Positions 18,967 to 27,152 of a DNA stretch of 64,000 bases are shown piece after piece. The stretch is from Rhizobiales bacterium 2SD. GTDB lineage: Bacteria; Pseudomonadota; Alphaproteobacteria; Rhizobiales; Beijerinckiaceae. Position numbers and translations under genes: made by a program. Position 1 is the first letter of the stretch, and each line of letters starts with the position of its first letter. The notes under the pieces were generated by a model. It worked only from the letters and a program-made list of their open reading frames with translations. It had not been told where the DNA came from and did not search any database. The stretch is from positions 496,001-560,000 of the forward strand of contig SCMY01000002.1 in the NCBI GenBank assembly GCA_005502805.1, given 5' to 3'.

Positions 18967-20340
18967 TCAGGCGGCGCTGCGGGCGGCCGGCAAGGTCGCG
19001 GCCAGCGCCGCCCCGAGCTTCTCGACGATCTCGTCGACATGGCCGGCATCGATGGTGAAGGGCGGCGCTAGCAGGACATGGTCGCCATTGACGCCGTCGG
19101 CCGTACCACTCGACGGGTAGCAGATCAGGCCGAGGCCCTGCGCCGTCTGCTTGATCCTGGCGGCAAGCCCCTCCTTCGCCGCGAAGGGCTGCTTGCTGTC
19201 GCGGTCGGCGACGAGTTCGAGCGACTGCAGCAGGCCCCGCCCCCGGATGTCGCCGACATGCGGATGCTGGCCAAAAGCCTCGCCCAGCCGGCGCGACAGC
19301 AGCGCGCCCATAAGCTGGACATTGTCGAGCAGCCCTTCGTCCTCGATCGTTTCGATCACCGCGATCGAGGCGGCACAGGCTACGGCATGGCTCATATAGG
19401 TGTGACCATTGGCGAGCAGGCCCGAACCGGCCTCGATCGCTCCGGCGACGCGCTCGCTCGCCATAGTCGCGGCGATCGGCTGGTAGCCGGCCCCCAACCC
19501 CTTGGCGATGGTGATGATGTCGGGCCTGACGCCCTCCTGTGCGCTCACGAACATCGCCCCGGCGCGACCCATGCCGCACATCACCTCGTCGGCGATGAAG
19601 AGCACGCCATGGCGGTCGCAGATCTCGCGGATGCGGGCGAAATAGCCGGGCACCGCCGTCACGCTGCCGAGCGTCGCCCCGACGATCGGCTCTGCGATGA
19701 AGGCGGCGACGCTCTCCGGGCCGAGCCGGCGGATCTCGGCATCAAGCTCATCGGCGACGCGCAGGCCGTAGGCCTCTTCCGTCTCGCCCGCGCGCTGGTC
19801 GCGATAGGCATAGCAGGGCGCGATCTGCGATGTCTCGATCAGGATCGGCTGGTACAGCGCCCGGCGGCCGGCATGACCACCGACCGCGAGCGCCCCCAGC
19901 GTGTTGCCGTGATAGCTCATCCGCCGCGAGATGAAGCGGCTGCGCTGGGGCTGGCCGATCTCGACGAAATACTGCCGCGCCAGCTTCAGCGCCACCTCCA
20001 CTGCCTCCGAGCCGCTGCCGAGGAAGGCGACACGGCCCCTGCCGAAGCCGGCCGGGGCGCGGTCGACCAGCATCTGCGCCAGCTTCTCGCTCGGCTCGTT
20101 CGTGAAGAAGGAGGTGTGAGCGTATTCAAGCTTGCCGAGCTGGGCGATGATCGCCGCGATGACGCGCGGATGGCCATGGCCGAGGCAGGATACCGCCGCG
20201 CCGCCGCTGGCGTCGAGATTGCGCCTGCCCTCGGCATCGATGAGGTGGACGCCGTCTCCCGCCAATGCGAGCTGCGGCGTGCTGCGGAGGTTGCGATGGA
20301 GGACCGCGGACGCGTTCGCCCGAGGGCTTGGTTGTGACAT
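18967..20340 (-). CDS. class III aminotransferase
   Basis: 457 residues from ATG at 20340 (GAGGAATGCC just upstream). Fold-type I PLP enzyme: IADEVMCGMGRAG contains the conserved Asp, and TIAKGLGAGYQP carries the PLP lysine. It resembles omega-transaminases acting on terminal or beta amino groups. Pairing with the BKACE gene suggests it deaminates an amino acid to a beta-keto acid that is then cleaved. Divergent from the CoA-transferase gene with a very tight shared promoter. Confidence 0.92.
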   Translation of the reverse strand: MSQPSPRANASAVLHRNLRSTPQLALAGDGVHLIDAEGRRNLDASGGAAVSCLGHGHPRVIAAIIAQLGKLEYAHTSFFTNEPSEKLAQMLVDRAPAGFGRGRVAFLGSGSEAVEVALKLARQYFVEIGQPQRSRFISRRMSYHGNTLGALAVGGHAGRRALYQPILIETSQIAPCYAYRDQRAGETEEAYGLRVADELDAEIRRLGPESVAAFIAEPIVGATLGSVTAVPGYFARIREICDRHGVLFIADEVMCGMGRAGAMFVSAQEGVRPDIITIAKGLGAGYQPIAATMASERVAGAIEAGSGLLANGHTYMSHAVACAASIAVIETIEDEGLLDNVQLMGALLSRRLGEAFGQHPHVGDIRGRGLLQSLELVADRDSKQPFAAKEGLAARIKQTAQGLGLICYPSSGTADGVNGDHVLLAPPFTIDAGHVDEIVEKLGAALAATLPAARSAA

Positions 20341-20367
20341 GGCATTCCTCGCAACCAGAAGAATTCT

Positions 20368-20401
20368 GTTGATATGCAAAACACATTTTCGTATGAGAAA
20401 C
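20368..20401. promoter_or_regulatory. divergent operator between aminotransferase and CoA-transferase genes
   Basis: Two related elements are seen here. On the minus strand GTTTTGCATATCAAC occupies 20382-20368, and a second, weaker copy GTTTCTCATACGAAAAT occupies 20401-20385. The first matches 13 of 15 bases of GTTTTGTATATAAAC upstream of the dioxygenase genes. Both lie between the aminotransferase ATG (20340) and the probable CoA-transferase start (20422), where both promoters must be. Confidence 0.55.
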
Positions 20402-20421
20402 AAGAACGGAGTGGCCGAGCC

Positions 20422-21630
20422 TTGAGCCCGCGATCCTTGAGCCCACCACGGCAGCGTCCCTTTCACGGAATCCGGGTGCTCGACCTCACCCATGTGCTCG
20501 CCGGCCCGTTCTGCGCCTACCAGCTCGCTCTGCTCGGTGCCGACGTCGTCAAGATCGAGCCGCCGCAGATGCCGGACACGGCGCGCGGCCGCGGGCCGGA
20601 CGATGCCCTCAACGCCGCCGGCCTCGGCATCAACTATCTCGTGCAGGGCTCGAACAAGCGCTCTCTCGCGCTCGACCTCGCCAGCGAAGACGGACGAGCG
20701 ATCCTGCTCGATCTCGTCGACGGCGCCGACGTGCTGGTCGAGAATTATCGCGCCGGCGCGCTGGAGGCTCTCGGCCTCGGGGCAGAAGCCCTGTGCGCCT
20801 GCAATCCCCGGCTGATCCACTGCTCGATCACCGGCTTCGCCCGCGGCCATGAGCGCGAGGCGGTCAACGCCTATGACAATGTCATCCAGGCGGCCTCGGG
20901 CGTGATGGCCCGCACCACCGGGCGCTCGGGCGAGCCGGTGAAATCCGGCGCCTCCTTCATCGACTATGCCACCGGCTATGCCGCGGCCTTCGCGATCTCG
21001 GCGGCGCTGTTCCAGCGCCAGGCCAGTGGCAAGGGCCAGGTCATCGACTGCGCCATGTTCGACACCGCTTTGACGTTGATGGCGCCGGAGGCCGCCGCCG
21101 CGCTTTATGAAGGTCCCGCCCAGCCACGCCCGAAGGAAGCCGGGCTCGGCACCTATGAGACGGCCGACGGCCTGCTGATGCTCGGCGCCTTCAATACCAG
21201 GCAGAACAAGCGGCTCTGGCAGGCGCTCGGCCGCGCCGACTTCGCTGCCCTCGATGGCTGGCCGGCGCTCTGGGGCGCCGCGCCGGCGATGCGCGAGGCG
21301 CTGGTGCCGATCATGCTGACCCGCACCGCCACCGAATGGGAGGGCTGGCTTCACGCGATCGGCATCCCGGCCGAGCGCGTGCGCACGCTCGACGAAGCCG
21401 CCCGCATGCCGCATCTGCGCGAGCGCGGCTTCTTCCACGCGCTCGATGCCGCACTGCCCGGCGCGGCCCCCGTTGCCGTTCCGCTTGCCCCCTTCACCTA
21501 TGCCGACGCCGGCCCGACGATCGACCGGCCCCCGCCACGGCTCGGCGAGCACAGCGCCGAGATCCTCGCCGAGATCGGACGCTCGCCGGCCGAGGTCGAA
21601 ACCTTGAAGGCGCGGGGTGTGATCGCATGA
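20422..21630 (+). CDS. CaiB/BaiF family (type III) CoA-transferase
   Basis: 402 residues from TTG at 20422. An ATG at 20374 is in frame but falls inside the operator-like sequence and leaves only 33 bp for two divergent promoters. GIRVLDLTHVLAGPFCAYQL and GADVVKIEPP are family hallmarks; the Asp of SFIDYATGYA is the likely acyl-carrying residue. It moves CoA between organic acids in the cytoplasm. It overlaps the SMP-30 gene by 4 bp, starting a six-gene run of coupled genes. Confidence 0.9.
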   Translation: MSPRSLSPPRQRPFHGIRVLDLTHVLAGPFCAYQLALLGADVVKIEPPQMPDTARGRGPDDALNAAGLGINYLVQGSNKRSLALDLASEDGRAILLDLVDGADVLVENYRAGALEALGLGAEALCACNPRLIHCSITGFARGHEREAVNAYDNVIQAASGVMARTTGRSGEPVKSGASFIDYATGYAAAFAISAALFQRQASGKGQVIDCAMFDTALTLMAPEAAAALYEGPAQPRPKEAGLGTYETADGLLMLGAFNTRQNKRLWQALGRADFAALDGWPALWGAAPAMREALVPIMLTRTATEWEGWLHAIGIPAERVRTLDEAARMPHLRERGFFHALDAALPGAAPVAVPLAPFTYADAGPTIDRPPPRLGEHSAEILAEIGRSPAEVETLKARGVIA

Positions 21631-22553
21631 TCGCCGCCGCCTTCCCCCGGCACGAGGCCGAGCTGTTCACCCGCTTGCCCGATACCCTGCACTGGACCGG
21701 CGAGCCGACCGACTGGGTCCGCATCACGCGGCCGGGCCAGCGCCTGCATTCCTTCCTGGAAGGTCCCTGCTTCGATGCCGACGGACATCTCTGGCTGGTC
21801 GATGTGCCCTATGGCCGCCTGTTCAGGATCGCGCCGGACGGGAGCTGGCAGCTCGCCTTCCAATATGACGGTGAGCCGCATGGTTTGCGCCCGCGCGGTG
21901 ACGGTACCTGGCTGATCGTCGACTACCGCCACGGCCTGCTCGCCTTCGATCCCGCCGCGAAGACCGTCACACCCCTGTGCGCCCGGGTGAACACCGAGCC
22001 CTTTCGCGGCCTCAGCGACCTCACCATCGCGCCGAACGGCGATGTCTGGTTCACCGACTCCGGCCGCACCAGCCTGTCGGACCCAACTGGGCGCGTCTAC
22101 CGGCTGCGCCAGGGCGAGACGAAGCCCGAGCTGATCCTGGCGAACGTGCCCTATCCGAACGGCATCGCGCTCTCGCCGGACAGCAAGCTGGTCTATCTCG
22201 CCGCGACGCGCGCCAATGCCGTCTGGCGCTTCATAGCCGAGGCGCCCGATCCGGCCTGGCCGATGGTCGGCGCTTTCCTCCAGTTTTCCGGCGGGCTCGG
22301 CCCGGACGGGCTGGCGGTCGATGCGTTGGGCCGGCTCGCCATCGCCCAGGCGCAGGCCGGGCGGCTCTATCTCGTCGATGCGCTCGGCGATCCCCTTGCG
22401 GTGGTGCACACGCCGGGCGGGCTCTGGACGACCTCCTGCGCCTTCTCGCCGGACCAGTCGACGCTGCTGATCGTCGAGGCGCAGACCGGCAGCGTCTTCC
22501 GCATTTCCATGGCCACGCTTCTCGCGGGCTCCGCTTCAGGACATCGCTCATGA
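21627..22553 (+). CDS. SMP-30/gluconolactonase family lactonase
   Basis: 308 residues from ATG at 21627. A six-bladed propeller is indicated by EGPCFDADGHLWLVD (metal-binding Glu), PYPNGIALSPDS (Asn) and GPDGLAVDALGRL (Asp). These metal-dependent lactonases open sugar or aromatic-derived lactones. In this operon a lactone formed by upstream oxidation is the probable substrate, but its identity is unknown. Overlaps both neighbours by 4 bp. Confidence 0.88.
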   Translation: MIAAAFPRHEAELFTRLPDTLHWTGEPTDWVRITRPGQRLHSFLEGPCFDADGHLWLVDVPYGRLFRIAPDGSWQLAFQYDGEPHGLRPRGDGTWLIVDYRHGLLAFDPAAKTVTPLCARVNTEPFRGLSDLTIAPNGDVWFTDSGRTSLSDPTGRVYRLRQGETKPELILANVPYPNGIALSPDSKLVYLAATRANAVWRFIAEAPDPAWPMVGAFLQFSGGLGPDGLAVDALGRLAIAQAQAGRLYLVDALGDPLAVVHTPGGLWTTSCAFSPDQSTLLIVEAQTGSVFRISMATLLAGSASGHRS

Positions 22554-23461
22554 CCAAGCTGACGAAGGACACGCTCAGGGGCTTCGTGCCGGCCATCGTC
22601 ACGCCCTTCGACGCGCGCGGCGAGATCATGACCGACGCCTTCGCCGACATCGTCGAGCACCTGATCGGCATCGGCGCGCAGGGCATCTGCGTCGCCGGCG
22701 ACAATGGCGAGAGCTGGGCGCTCGACCGCGACGAGCGCGCCCGCCTGACCCGCATCGCCGTCGACCGCAGCGCCGGGCGCGTGCCGGTGATGATGGGCTG
22801 TACCGCGCCGGGCTCACGGCAGACGATCCAGTATGCGCAGGCCGCGCGCGATGCCGGCGCCGCCGGCATCCTCGTCATGCCACAGACCTACGTGCTGAAG
22901 GCGACGCGCGAGGAATTGCTGCGCCGCTTCGAGCTGCTGGGCAAGGCGGTCGATATGCCGATCGTGCTCTACAACTCGCCGCGCCGCGCCGTGATCGAGC
23001 TCTCGATCGACGATGTCGAGGCCATCGCCGGCGTCGCCCCGGTCGTCGGCATCAAGGAATCCAACCGCGATATCGGCCATCTCACCCGGCTGATCCGCCG
23101 CATGGGCGACCGCATCGCGGTGATGGTCGGCCCGGCCTATTATATCCTGATCGGCAGCGCGCTCGGCGCGCCCGGTTTCATCGCCACCGGCCCCGAACTG
23201 CTCGGCAAGACCGCCGGAAAGCTGATGGAGATCGGCCGCAAGGCGCCCGATGCCGGCTATGTCAACGCCCATCACAAGCTGACCATCGTCTACGAGACGC
23301 TGATGTCGCTCGGCACCTGGCCCTCCTCGTTCAAGGCAGCGCTCAACCTGCAGGGCCTGCCGGCCGGCGTGCCGCGCGACCCGTTGCTGCCGCTCGGCGG
23401 AGCCCAGCTCGACAAGCTACGCGCCACCCTCGACGAGCTCGGCCTGCTGCCCGGCCGCTAA
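22550..23461 (+). CDS. DapA/NAL family aldolase or deaminase
   Basis: 303 residues from ATG at 22550. TIM-barrel family with the Schiff-base Lys in VVGIKESNRD and the catalytic Tyr in VLYNSPRRA. True DapA is unlikely given the catabolic context. Members next to three-subunit flavodehydrogenases include 1-pyrroline-4-hydroxy-2-carboxylate deaminase of hydroxyproline breakdown, which is one candidate; a keto-acid aldolase is another. Spaced 1 bp from the Fe-S subunit gene. Confidence 0.88.
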   Translation: MTKLTKDTLRGFVPAIVTPFDARGEIMTDAFADIVEHLIGIGAQGICVAGDNGESWALDRDERARLTRIAVDRSAGRVPVMMGCTAPGSRQTIQYAQAARDAGAAGILVMPQTYVLKATREELLRRFELLGKAVDMPIVLYNSPRRAVIELSIDDVEAIAGVAPVVGIKESNRDIGHLTRLIRRMGDRIAVMVGPAYYILIGSALGAPGFIATGPELLGKTAGKLMEIGRKAPDAGYVNAHHKLTIVYETLMSLGTWPSSFKAALNLQGLPAGVPRDPLLPLGGAQLDKLRATLDELGLLPGR

Positions 23462-23462
23462 G

Positions 23463-23741
23463 ATGGCGGGCGACCTGCGCATCGGCTCCGCCTGGGCGCG
23501 GACGGTCAGCTTTCGCTTCGACGGCGAGCTGCTGACCGCGCGGGAAGGCGAAACGCTCGCCGCCGCGCTCTATGCGCAGGGGCGGCGCACATTGCGTATG
23601 AGCCGCGACGATAGCGGCCCGCGCGGCGCCTTCTGCTTCATGGGCGTCTGCCAGGAATGCGTCGTCTCGATCGACGGCCGGCTGACCGAAGCTTGCCGCA
23701 CGCCGGTGCATAACGGGCTGGTCGTGGAGAGCGTGCGGTGA
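23463..23741 (+). CDS. (2Fe-2S)-binding protein, small subunit of a flavodehydrogenase
   Basis: 92 residues. GAFCFMGVCQECVVSIDG plus a later Cys in EACRTPV form a plant-ferredoxin-like 2Fe-2S pattern as in HcnA and the gamma subunit of D-hydroxyproline dehydrogenase. It would carry electrons within a membrane-associated complex with the next two gene products; order small-large-DAO matches hcnABC and opine oxidase-type operons. Confidence 0.88.
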   Translation: MAGDLRIGSAWARTVSFRFDGELLTAREGETLAAALYAQGRRTLRMSRDDSGPRGAFCFMGVCQECVVSIDGRLTEACRTPVHNGLVVESVR

Positions 23742-25156
23742 GCGACTACGATCTCATCGTACTCGGTGCCGGTCCGGCCGGCGCGGCGGCGGCGATCAAG
23801 GCCCGTAGCCTCGGCCTGTCCGTCGCCGTGATTGACGAGGCGCCGGCTGCCGGTGGCCAGGTCTATCGCGCGCCCTCCCCGGCGCTGACGGCGACGCAGC
23901 CCGATGCCGATCGGGAGAAGGGCGACGCGCTGCGGGCAAAGCTCGCGGCCAGCGGCGCCGTGCTCTACGCCAATCATCGCGTCTGGTCGCTGACATCCGG
24001 TTTCTCCGTCATCGCGATCGGCCCCGACGGCCCGCTGACGCTCGAAGCGCCCAGTCTCATCGTCGCCGCCGGCGCGATCGAGCGGCATATCCCGGTCACC
24101 GGCTGGACCTTGCCCGGCGTGATCGGGCTCGCCGGCGCGACCGTCCTGCTCAAGGCCCATGGCGTGCTGCCGGGGCGCCGCGTCGTCGTCGCCGGCTCGG
24201 GACCTCTGTTGCTGCTCGTCGCCAGCAAGATCGTCGCGGCCGGTGGCGAGGTCGCTGCCGTGGTCGATGCCGCGCCGCACACGGGCTGGCTCGCCAGGGC
24301 CGGCGCCATGCTGGCTCGGCCGGACCTGATGGCCAAAGGTGCGGGCTGGCTGCTCGCACTGCTGAAGGCGCGGGTCCCGATCCATTCCGGCGCAGCGATC
24401 CGCACCATTCACGGCACGGACGGCGTCGAAGCCGTCACGATCGGCCCGGTCGATCGCGACTGGCGGCCAGTTGGCGATGCCGAGCGGACGATTGCGGCCG
24501 ATGCCGTCTGCCTCGGCTTCGGCCTGTTGCCGGCGACCGAAGTCACGCGGCTGCTCGGCGCCGAGCATCGCTATGAGCCGGAACTGGGTGGCTGGGTCCC
24601 GGCTGTGGATGCGTCGCTGCAGACCTCCGTGCCCGGCCTCTTCGTCGCCGGCGACGGCGCCGGCGTGCGCGGTGCCGATGCCGCCCCGCTTTCCGGTGAA
24701 CTCGCGGCGCTCGGCGTTATCAGCCGGCTCGGACGTGGTGGCGATCTCGCAAGGGAGGCCACGAAGATCGCAACCGACTGGCACAGATCGAGCCGCTTCG
24801 GCGCAGCGATGTCGGCGCTCGCCATGCCACCGCCCGGCGCTGCCGCGATGATCGCTGCGGAGACGACCGTCTGCCGCTGCGAAGGCCTCAGCCGCGCCAA
24901 GCTCGACGCCGCGATAGCGGCTGGCGCTCGCACCCTCGCCGATCTCAAGGCGACGACGCGCTGCGGGATGGGGCCCTGCGGCGGGCGCGTCTGCGGCGAG
25001 GCGGCGGCCATGCTGATCGGCGCTGCGACCGGCTGGGATCGCGCGACGGTCGGCCAGCCGAGCGCCCGACCTCCCTTACGCCCGGTCCCGCTCGCCGCGA
25101 TCACCGGCGCCTTCGACTATGACAACCTGCCCATCCCGGCCCCGGCTCCGCTATGA
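23738..25156 (+). CDS. FAD/NAD(P)-binding oxidoreductase with C-terminal BFD-like Fe-S domain
   Basis: 472 residues. Starts with the Rossmann motif LIVLGAGPAGAAAA, has a second GxGxxG-like VVVAGSGPLLLL, and ends with CRCEGLSR ... TRCGMGPCGGRVC, a bacterioferredoxin-associated ferredoxin-type cluster site (about 383-425). It matches HcnB, opine oxidase subunit A and D-hydroxyproline dehydrogenase alpha. Overlaps the Fe-S subunit and the DAO subunit genes by 4 bp each. Confidence 0.9.
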   Translation: MSDYDLIVLGAGPAGAAAAIKARSLGLSVAVIDEAPAAGGQVYRAPSPALTATQPDADREKGDALRAKLAASGAVLYANHRVWSLTSGFSVIAIGPDGPLTLEAPSLIVAAGAIERHIPVTGWTLPGVIGLAGATVLLKAHGVLPGRRVVVAGSGPLLLLVASKIVAAGGEVAAVVDAAPHTGWLARAGAMLARPDLMAKGAGWLLALLKARVPIHSGAAIRTIHGTDGVEAVTIGPVDRDWRPVGDAERTIAADAVCLGFGLLPATEVTRLLGAEHRYEPELGGWVPAVDASLQTSVPGLFVAGDGAGVRGADAAPLSGELAALGVISRLGRGGDLAREATKIATDWHRSSRFGAAMSALAMPPPGAAAMIAAETTVCRCEGLSRAKLDAAIAAGARTLADLKATTRCGMGPCGGRVCGEAAAMLIGAATGWDRATVGQPSARPPLRPVPLAAITGAFDYDNLPIPAPAPL

Positions 25157-26256
25157 GCGCGCTCTACGATCTCGCCGTCATCGGCGGCGGCATTCTCGGC
25201 AGCGCCGCCGCCTGTCGCGCCGCGGAAGGCGGCATGCGCACGATCGTCGTCGAGCAGCAGACGCTCGGCAGCGGCGCCTCGGGCGTCAATGCCGGCACGC
25301 TCTCGCTGCAGATCAAGCGCGTCAAGCTGATGCCCTATGCGATCAAGGGCCACGAGCTCTGGGAGCGGGCCGGCGAGCGCGTCGGCTTCCACAAGACCGG
25401 CGGCATTACCCTCGCCTTCAACCAGCGCGAGGCCGAGCTCCTGCATGAGCGCATGGCCCTGAAGCGCGAGGCCGGCGCGCCGATCGAGCTGATCACACCG
25501 GCGCGCGTCGCCGAGCTCGAGCCCAATCTGTCGCGCCAGGTCGTCGCCGCGAGCTGGTGCGCCGAGGACGGCTACGCCAATGCCAGCCTGTCCGGCGCCT
25601 ATTACCGCACCCTGCTCGATACGGTCGGCGTCGACATCCGCGAGCGCACGCCGGTCACCGCGATCGACCGCAGCGGCGGCGCTTTCGAGCTGGCGACGCC
25701 AACCGGCACGATCCGCGCGACCCGTCTGCTGCTCGCCTGCGGTGCCTGGCTGAAGGCCGCCGGCGCGCTGCTCGGGCTCGACCTGCCGGTCCGCGCCCGC
25801 GTCAACACCGTCTCGGTCACCGAGCGCGGCCCGGCCCTGGTCGGCACCGTGATCGGCCACGCCACCGGCCTGCTCACCTTGAAGCAGAAGCCGAATGGCA
25901 GCGTGCTGATCGGCGGCGGCTGGCAGGGCACCGGCTCGCCGGACGAGGGCCGCAGCTGGGTCGATCCTACGACGCTGCTGCCCAATCTGCGGCTGGCCAT
26001 GTTCGCCGTGCCGGGCCTCGACCGCTTCCGGGTCGTGCGCTCCTGGACCGGCTTCGAGGCCAATGTGCCGGACTTCTACCCGCTCGCCGGCGCCGCGCCC
26101 GGCATCGACAACGCCTTCCTGCTCGGCTGCGTCCGCGGCGGCTACACCATCGGCCCCTATATCGGCACGCTGATGGGCGACCTCATCCTCGGCCACGAGC
26201 CGGAGCTGCCGCTCTTCGATCCCGGCCGCTTCGTGACGACAGCGGCAGCGGCTTGA
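25153..26256 (+). CDS. DAO-family FAD-dependent oxidoreductase (catalytic subunit)
   Basis: 367 residues. N-terminal FAD motif LAVIGGGILGSAAA and the GASGVNAGTL segment are typical of the glycine/D-amino-acid oxidase fold as in HcnC, opine oxidase subunit B and D-hydroxyproline dehydrogenase beta. It should oxidise the C-N bond of an amino or imino acid, passing electrons through the two preceding subunits to quinone. The natural substrate is not evident; no proline racemase/epimerase gene is in the window. Confidence 0.9.
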   Translation: MSALYDLAVIGGGILGSAAACRAAEGGMRTIVVEQQTLGSGASGVNAGTLSLQIKRVKLMPYAIKGHELWERAGERVGFHKTGGITLAFNQREAELLHERMALKREAGAPIELITPARVAELEPNLSRQVVAASWCAEDGYANASLSGAYYRTLLDTVGVDIRERTPVTAIDRSGGAFELATPTGTIRATRLLLACGAWLKAAGALLGLDLPVRARVNTVSVTERGPALVGTVIGHATGLLTLKQKPNGSVLIGGGWQGTGSPDEGRSWVDPTTLLPNLRLAMFAVPGLDRFRVVRSWTGFEANVPDFYPLAGAAPGIDNAFLLGCVRGGYTIGPYIGTLMGDLILGHEPELPLFDPGRFVTTAAAA

Positions 26257-26289
26257 CGCATGCTTGGAGCTCTTTCGGCCAACCTCCAT

Positions 26290-26395
26290 CGTCATTCCGG
26301 ACAAGCGGCGCAGCCGCGCAGCTCCGGAATCCATCGTAAAGCGCAGTTCCCTACGATGGATTCCGGCGCTCCGCTTCGCTACGGCCGGAATGACG
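26290..26395. repeat. REP/MITE-like inverted repeat
   Basis: A 106-bp element bounded by CGTCATTCCGG and CCGGAATGACG. It contains a second perfect 15-bp inverted pair (CCGGAATCCATCGTA / TACGATGGATTCCGG) around a short centre. This dyad organisation is characteristic of dispersed intergenic palindromes in Rhizobiales genomes; only one copy was seen here. It may also act as a terminator after the DAO gene. Confidence 0.75.
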
Positions 26396-26436
26396 GTCGG
26401 GGTTGGCTAGAAAATTGCTGGACTGAATAAAACAAA

Positions 26437-26456
26437 GTTTTGTATATAAACAAAAC
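26437..26456. promoter_or_regulatory. 20-bp palindromic operator upstream of the intradiol dioxygenase genes
   Basis: GTTTTGTATATAAACAAAAC has 7-bp perfect arms (GTTTTGT/ACAAAAC) and one mismatch in the centre. The first 15 bp share 13 positions with the site at 20382-20368. It lies 53 bp upstream of the alpha-subunit ATG in an AT-rich patch and probably overlaps the promoter. Confidence 0.6.
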
Positions 26457-26476
26457 CTAAGACTAGGGAGGACGGC

Positions 26477-26512
26477 ATGCTGCAGGAATCGTCGATCGAG
26501 GTCGCGCGATGA
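26477..26512 (+). CDS. possible 11-codon leader peptide
   Basis: ATG at 26477 has the best ribosome site of the region (AGGGAGG 5 bases upstream) and opens an 11-codon frame, MLQESSIEVAR. Its TGA overlaps the dioxygenase alpha-subunit ATG as ATGA. It could be a translational coupler feeding ribosomes to the next gene, or a remnant of a displaced start. No attenuator-type hairpin was recognised. Confidence 0.4.
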   Translation: MLQESSIEVAR

Positions 26513-27138
26513 GCGAGGCGTCCGTCACCACCAACCGGCTCGCGCCGCTGGCCGAGGACACGGTCGGTCCCTACTATCCCTATTCCTTCATCGACGGCGA
26601 CCGCAGCGATCTGACGCGCCTGCATTACGGGCTGAGCGTCGGCCCGCAGGGGCAGCAGATCATCCTGCGCGGCCGCCTGCTCGACAGCGACGGCGCCATT
26701 GTCGACGACGCGCTGGTCGAGTTCTGGCAGGCCAACGCCGCCGGTATCCTGCGCACGCCGGACAATGACGGCCATCCCTTGCTCGACCCCTTCTTCGACG
26801 GTTTCGGCCGGCTGATCACCACGACCGAACCCTTCGCCTTCAGGACGATCAAGCCCGGTGCCCTCCCCGCCGAGGGCGGCATGGCGGCGCGCGCACCGCA
26901 CATCACTGTGACGATGTTCTCCGACGGCATCACGCGGCTTGTGACGCAAATCTTCTTCGACGACGAGCCGGAGGCGAATGCACAGGACCCGCTGCTGGCG
27001 AGCCTGCCGGGCGAGCTGCGCGAGCGCCTGATCGCCAGGCGGATCGAGACGCCTGCGGACGGCCCTGCCGTCTACGAGATCGCGATCGTGATGCGCGGCC
27101 CGGGCGAGACGCCCTTCTTCGACGATCTTTCGAGCTGA
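26509..27138 (+). CDS. pcaG: intradiol ring-cleavage dioxygenase, alpha (PcaG-like) subunit
   Basis: 209 residues. It resembles protocatechuate 3,4-dioxygenase alpha: DTVGPYYPYSF near the N-terminus, APHITVTMFSDGITRLVTQIFFDDE in the core (split here across ~124-148) and GETPFFDD at the end. Alpha subunits lack the iron ligands but shape the active site. Ring-cleaving partner is the next gene. In classical operons beta precedes alpha; here the order is reversed. The substrate may be protocatechuate or a relative such as gallate. Confidence 0.87.
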   Translation: MSEASVTTNRLAPLAEDTVGPYYPYSFIDGDRSDLTRLHYGLSVGPQGQQIILRGRLLDSDGAIVDDALVEFWQANAAGILRTPDNDGHPLLDPFFDGFGRLITTTEPFAFRTIKPGALPAEGGMAARAPHITVTMFSDGITRLVTQIFFDDEPEANAQDPLLASLPGELRERLIARRIETPADGPAVYEIAIVMRGPGETPFFDDLSS

Positions 27139-27152
27139 GCGGAGGGCAAGCG

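Noticed and set aside
17156..19579. 807-codon minus-strand frame spanning several genes
   Set aside because: Runs out of frame through the BKACE, IclR and aminotransferase genes, which are each well supported.
22550..23461. 4-hydroxy-tetrahydrodipicolinate synthase (dapA) for lysine synthesis
   Set aside because: Schiff-base Lys is present but the gene is embedded in a catabolic operon; a DapA-superfamily catabolic enzyme is more likely.
23463..26256. Hydrogen cyanide synthase (hcnABC) assignment
   Set aside because: Gene order and domains match, but the same architecture serves opine and hydroxyproline dehydrogenases; the catabolic context with a DapA-like enzyme fits those better.
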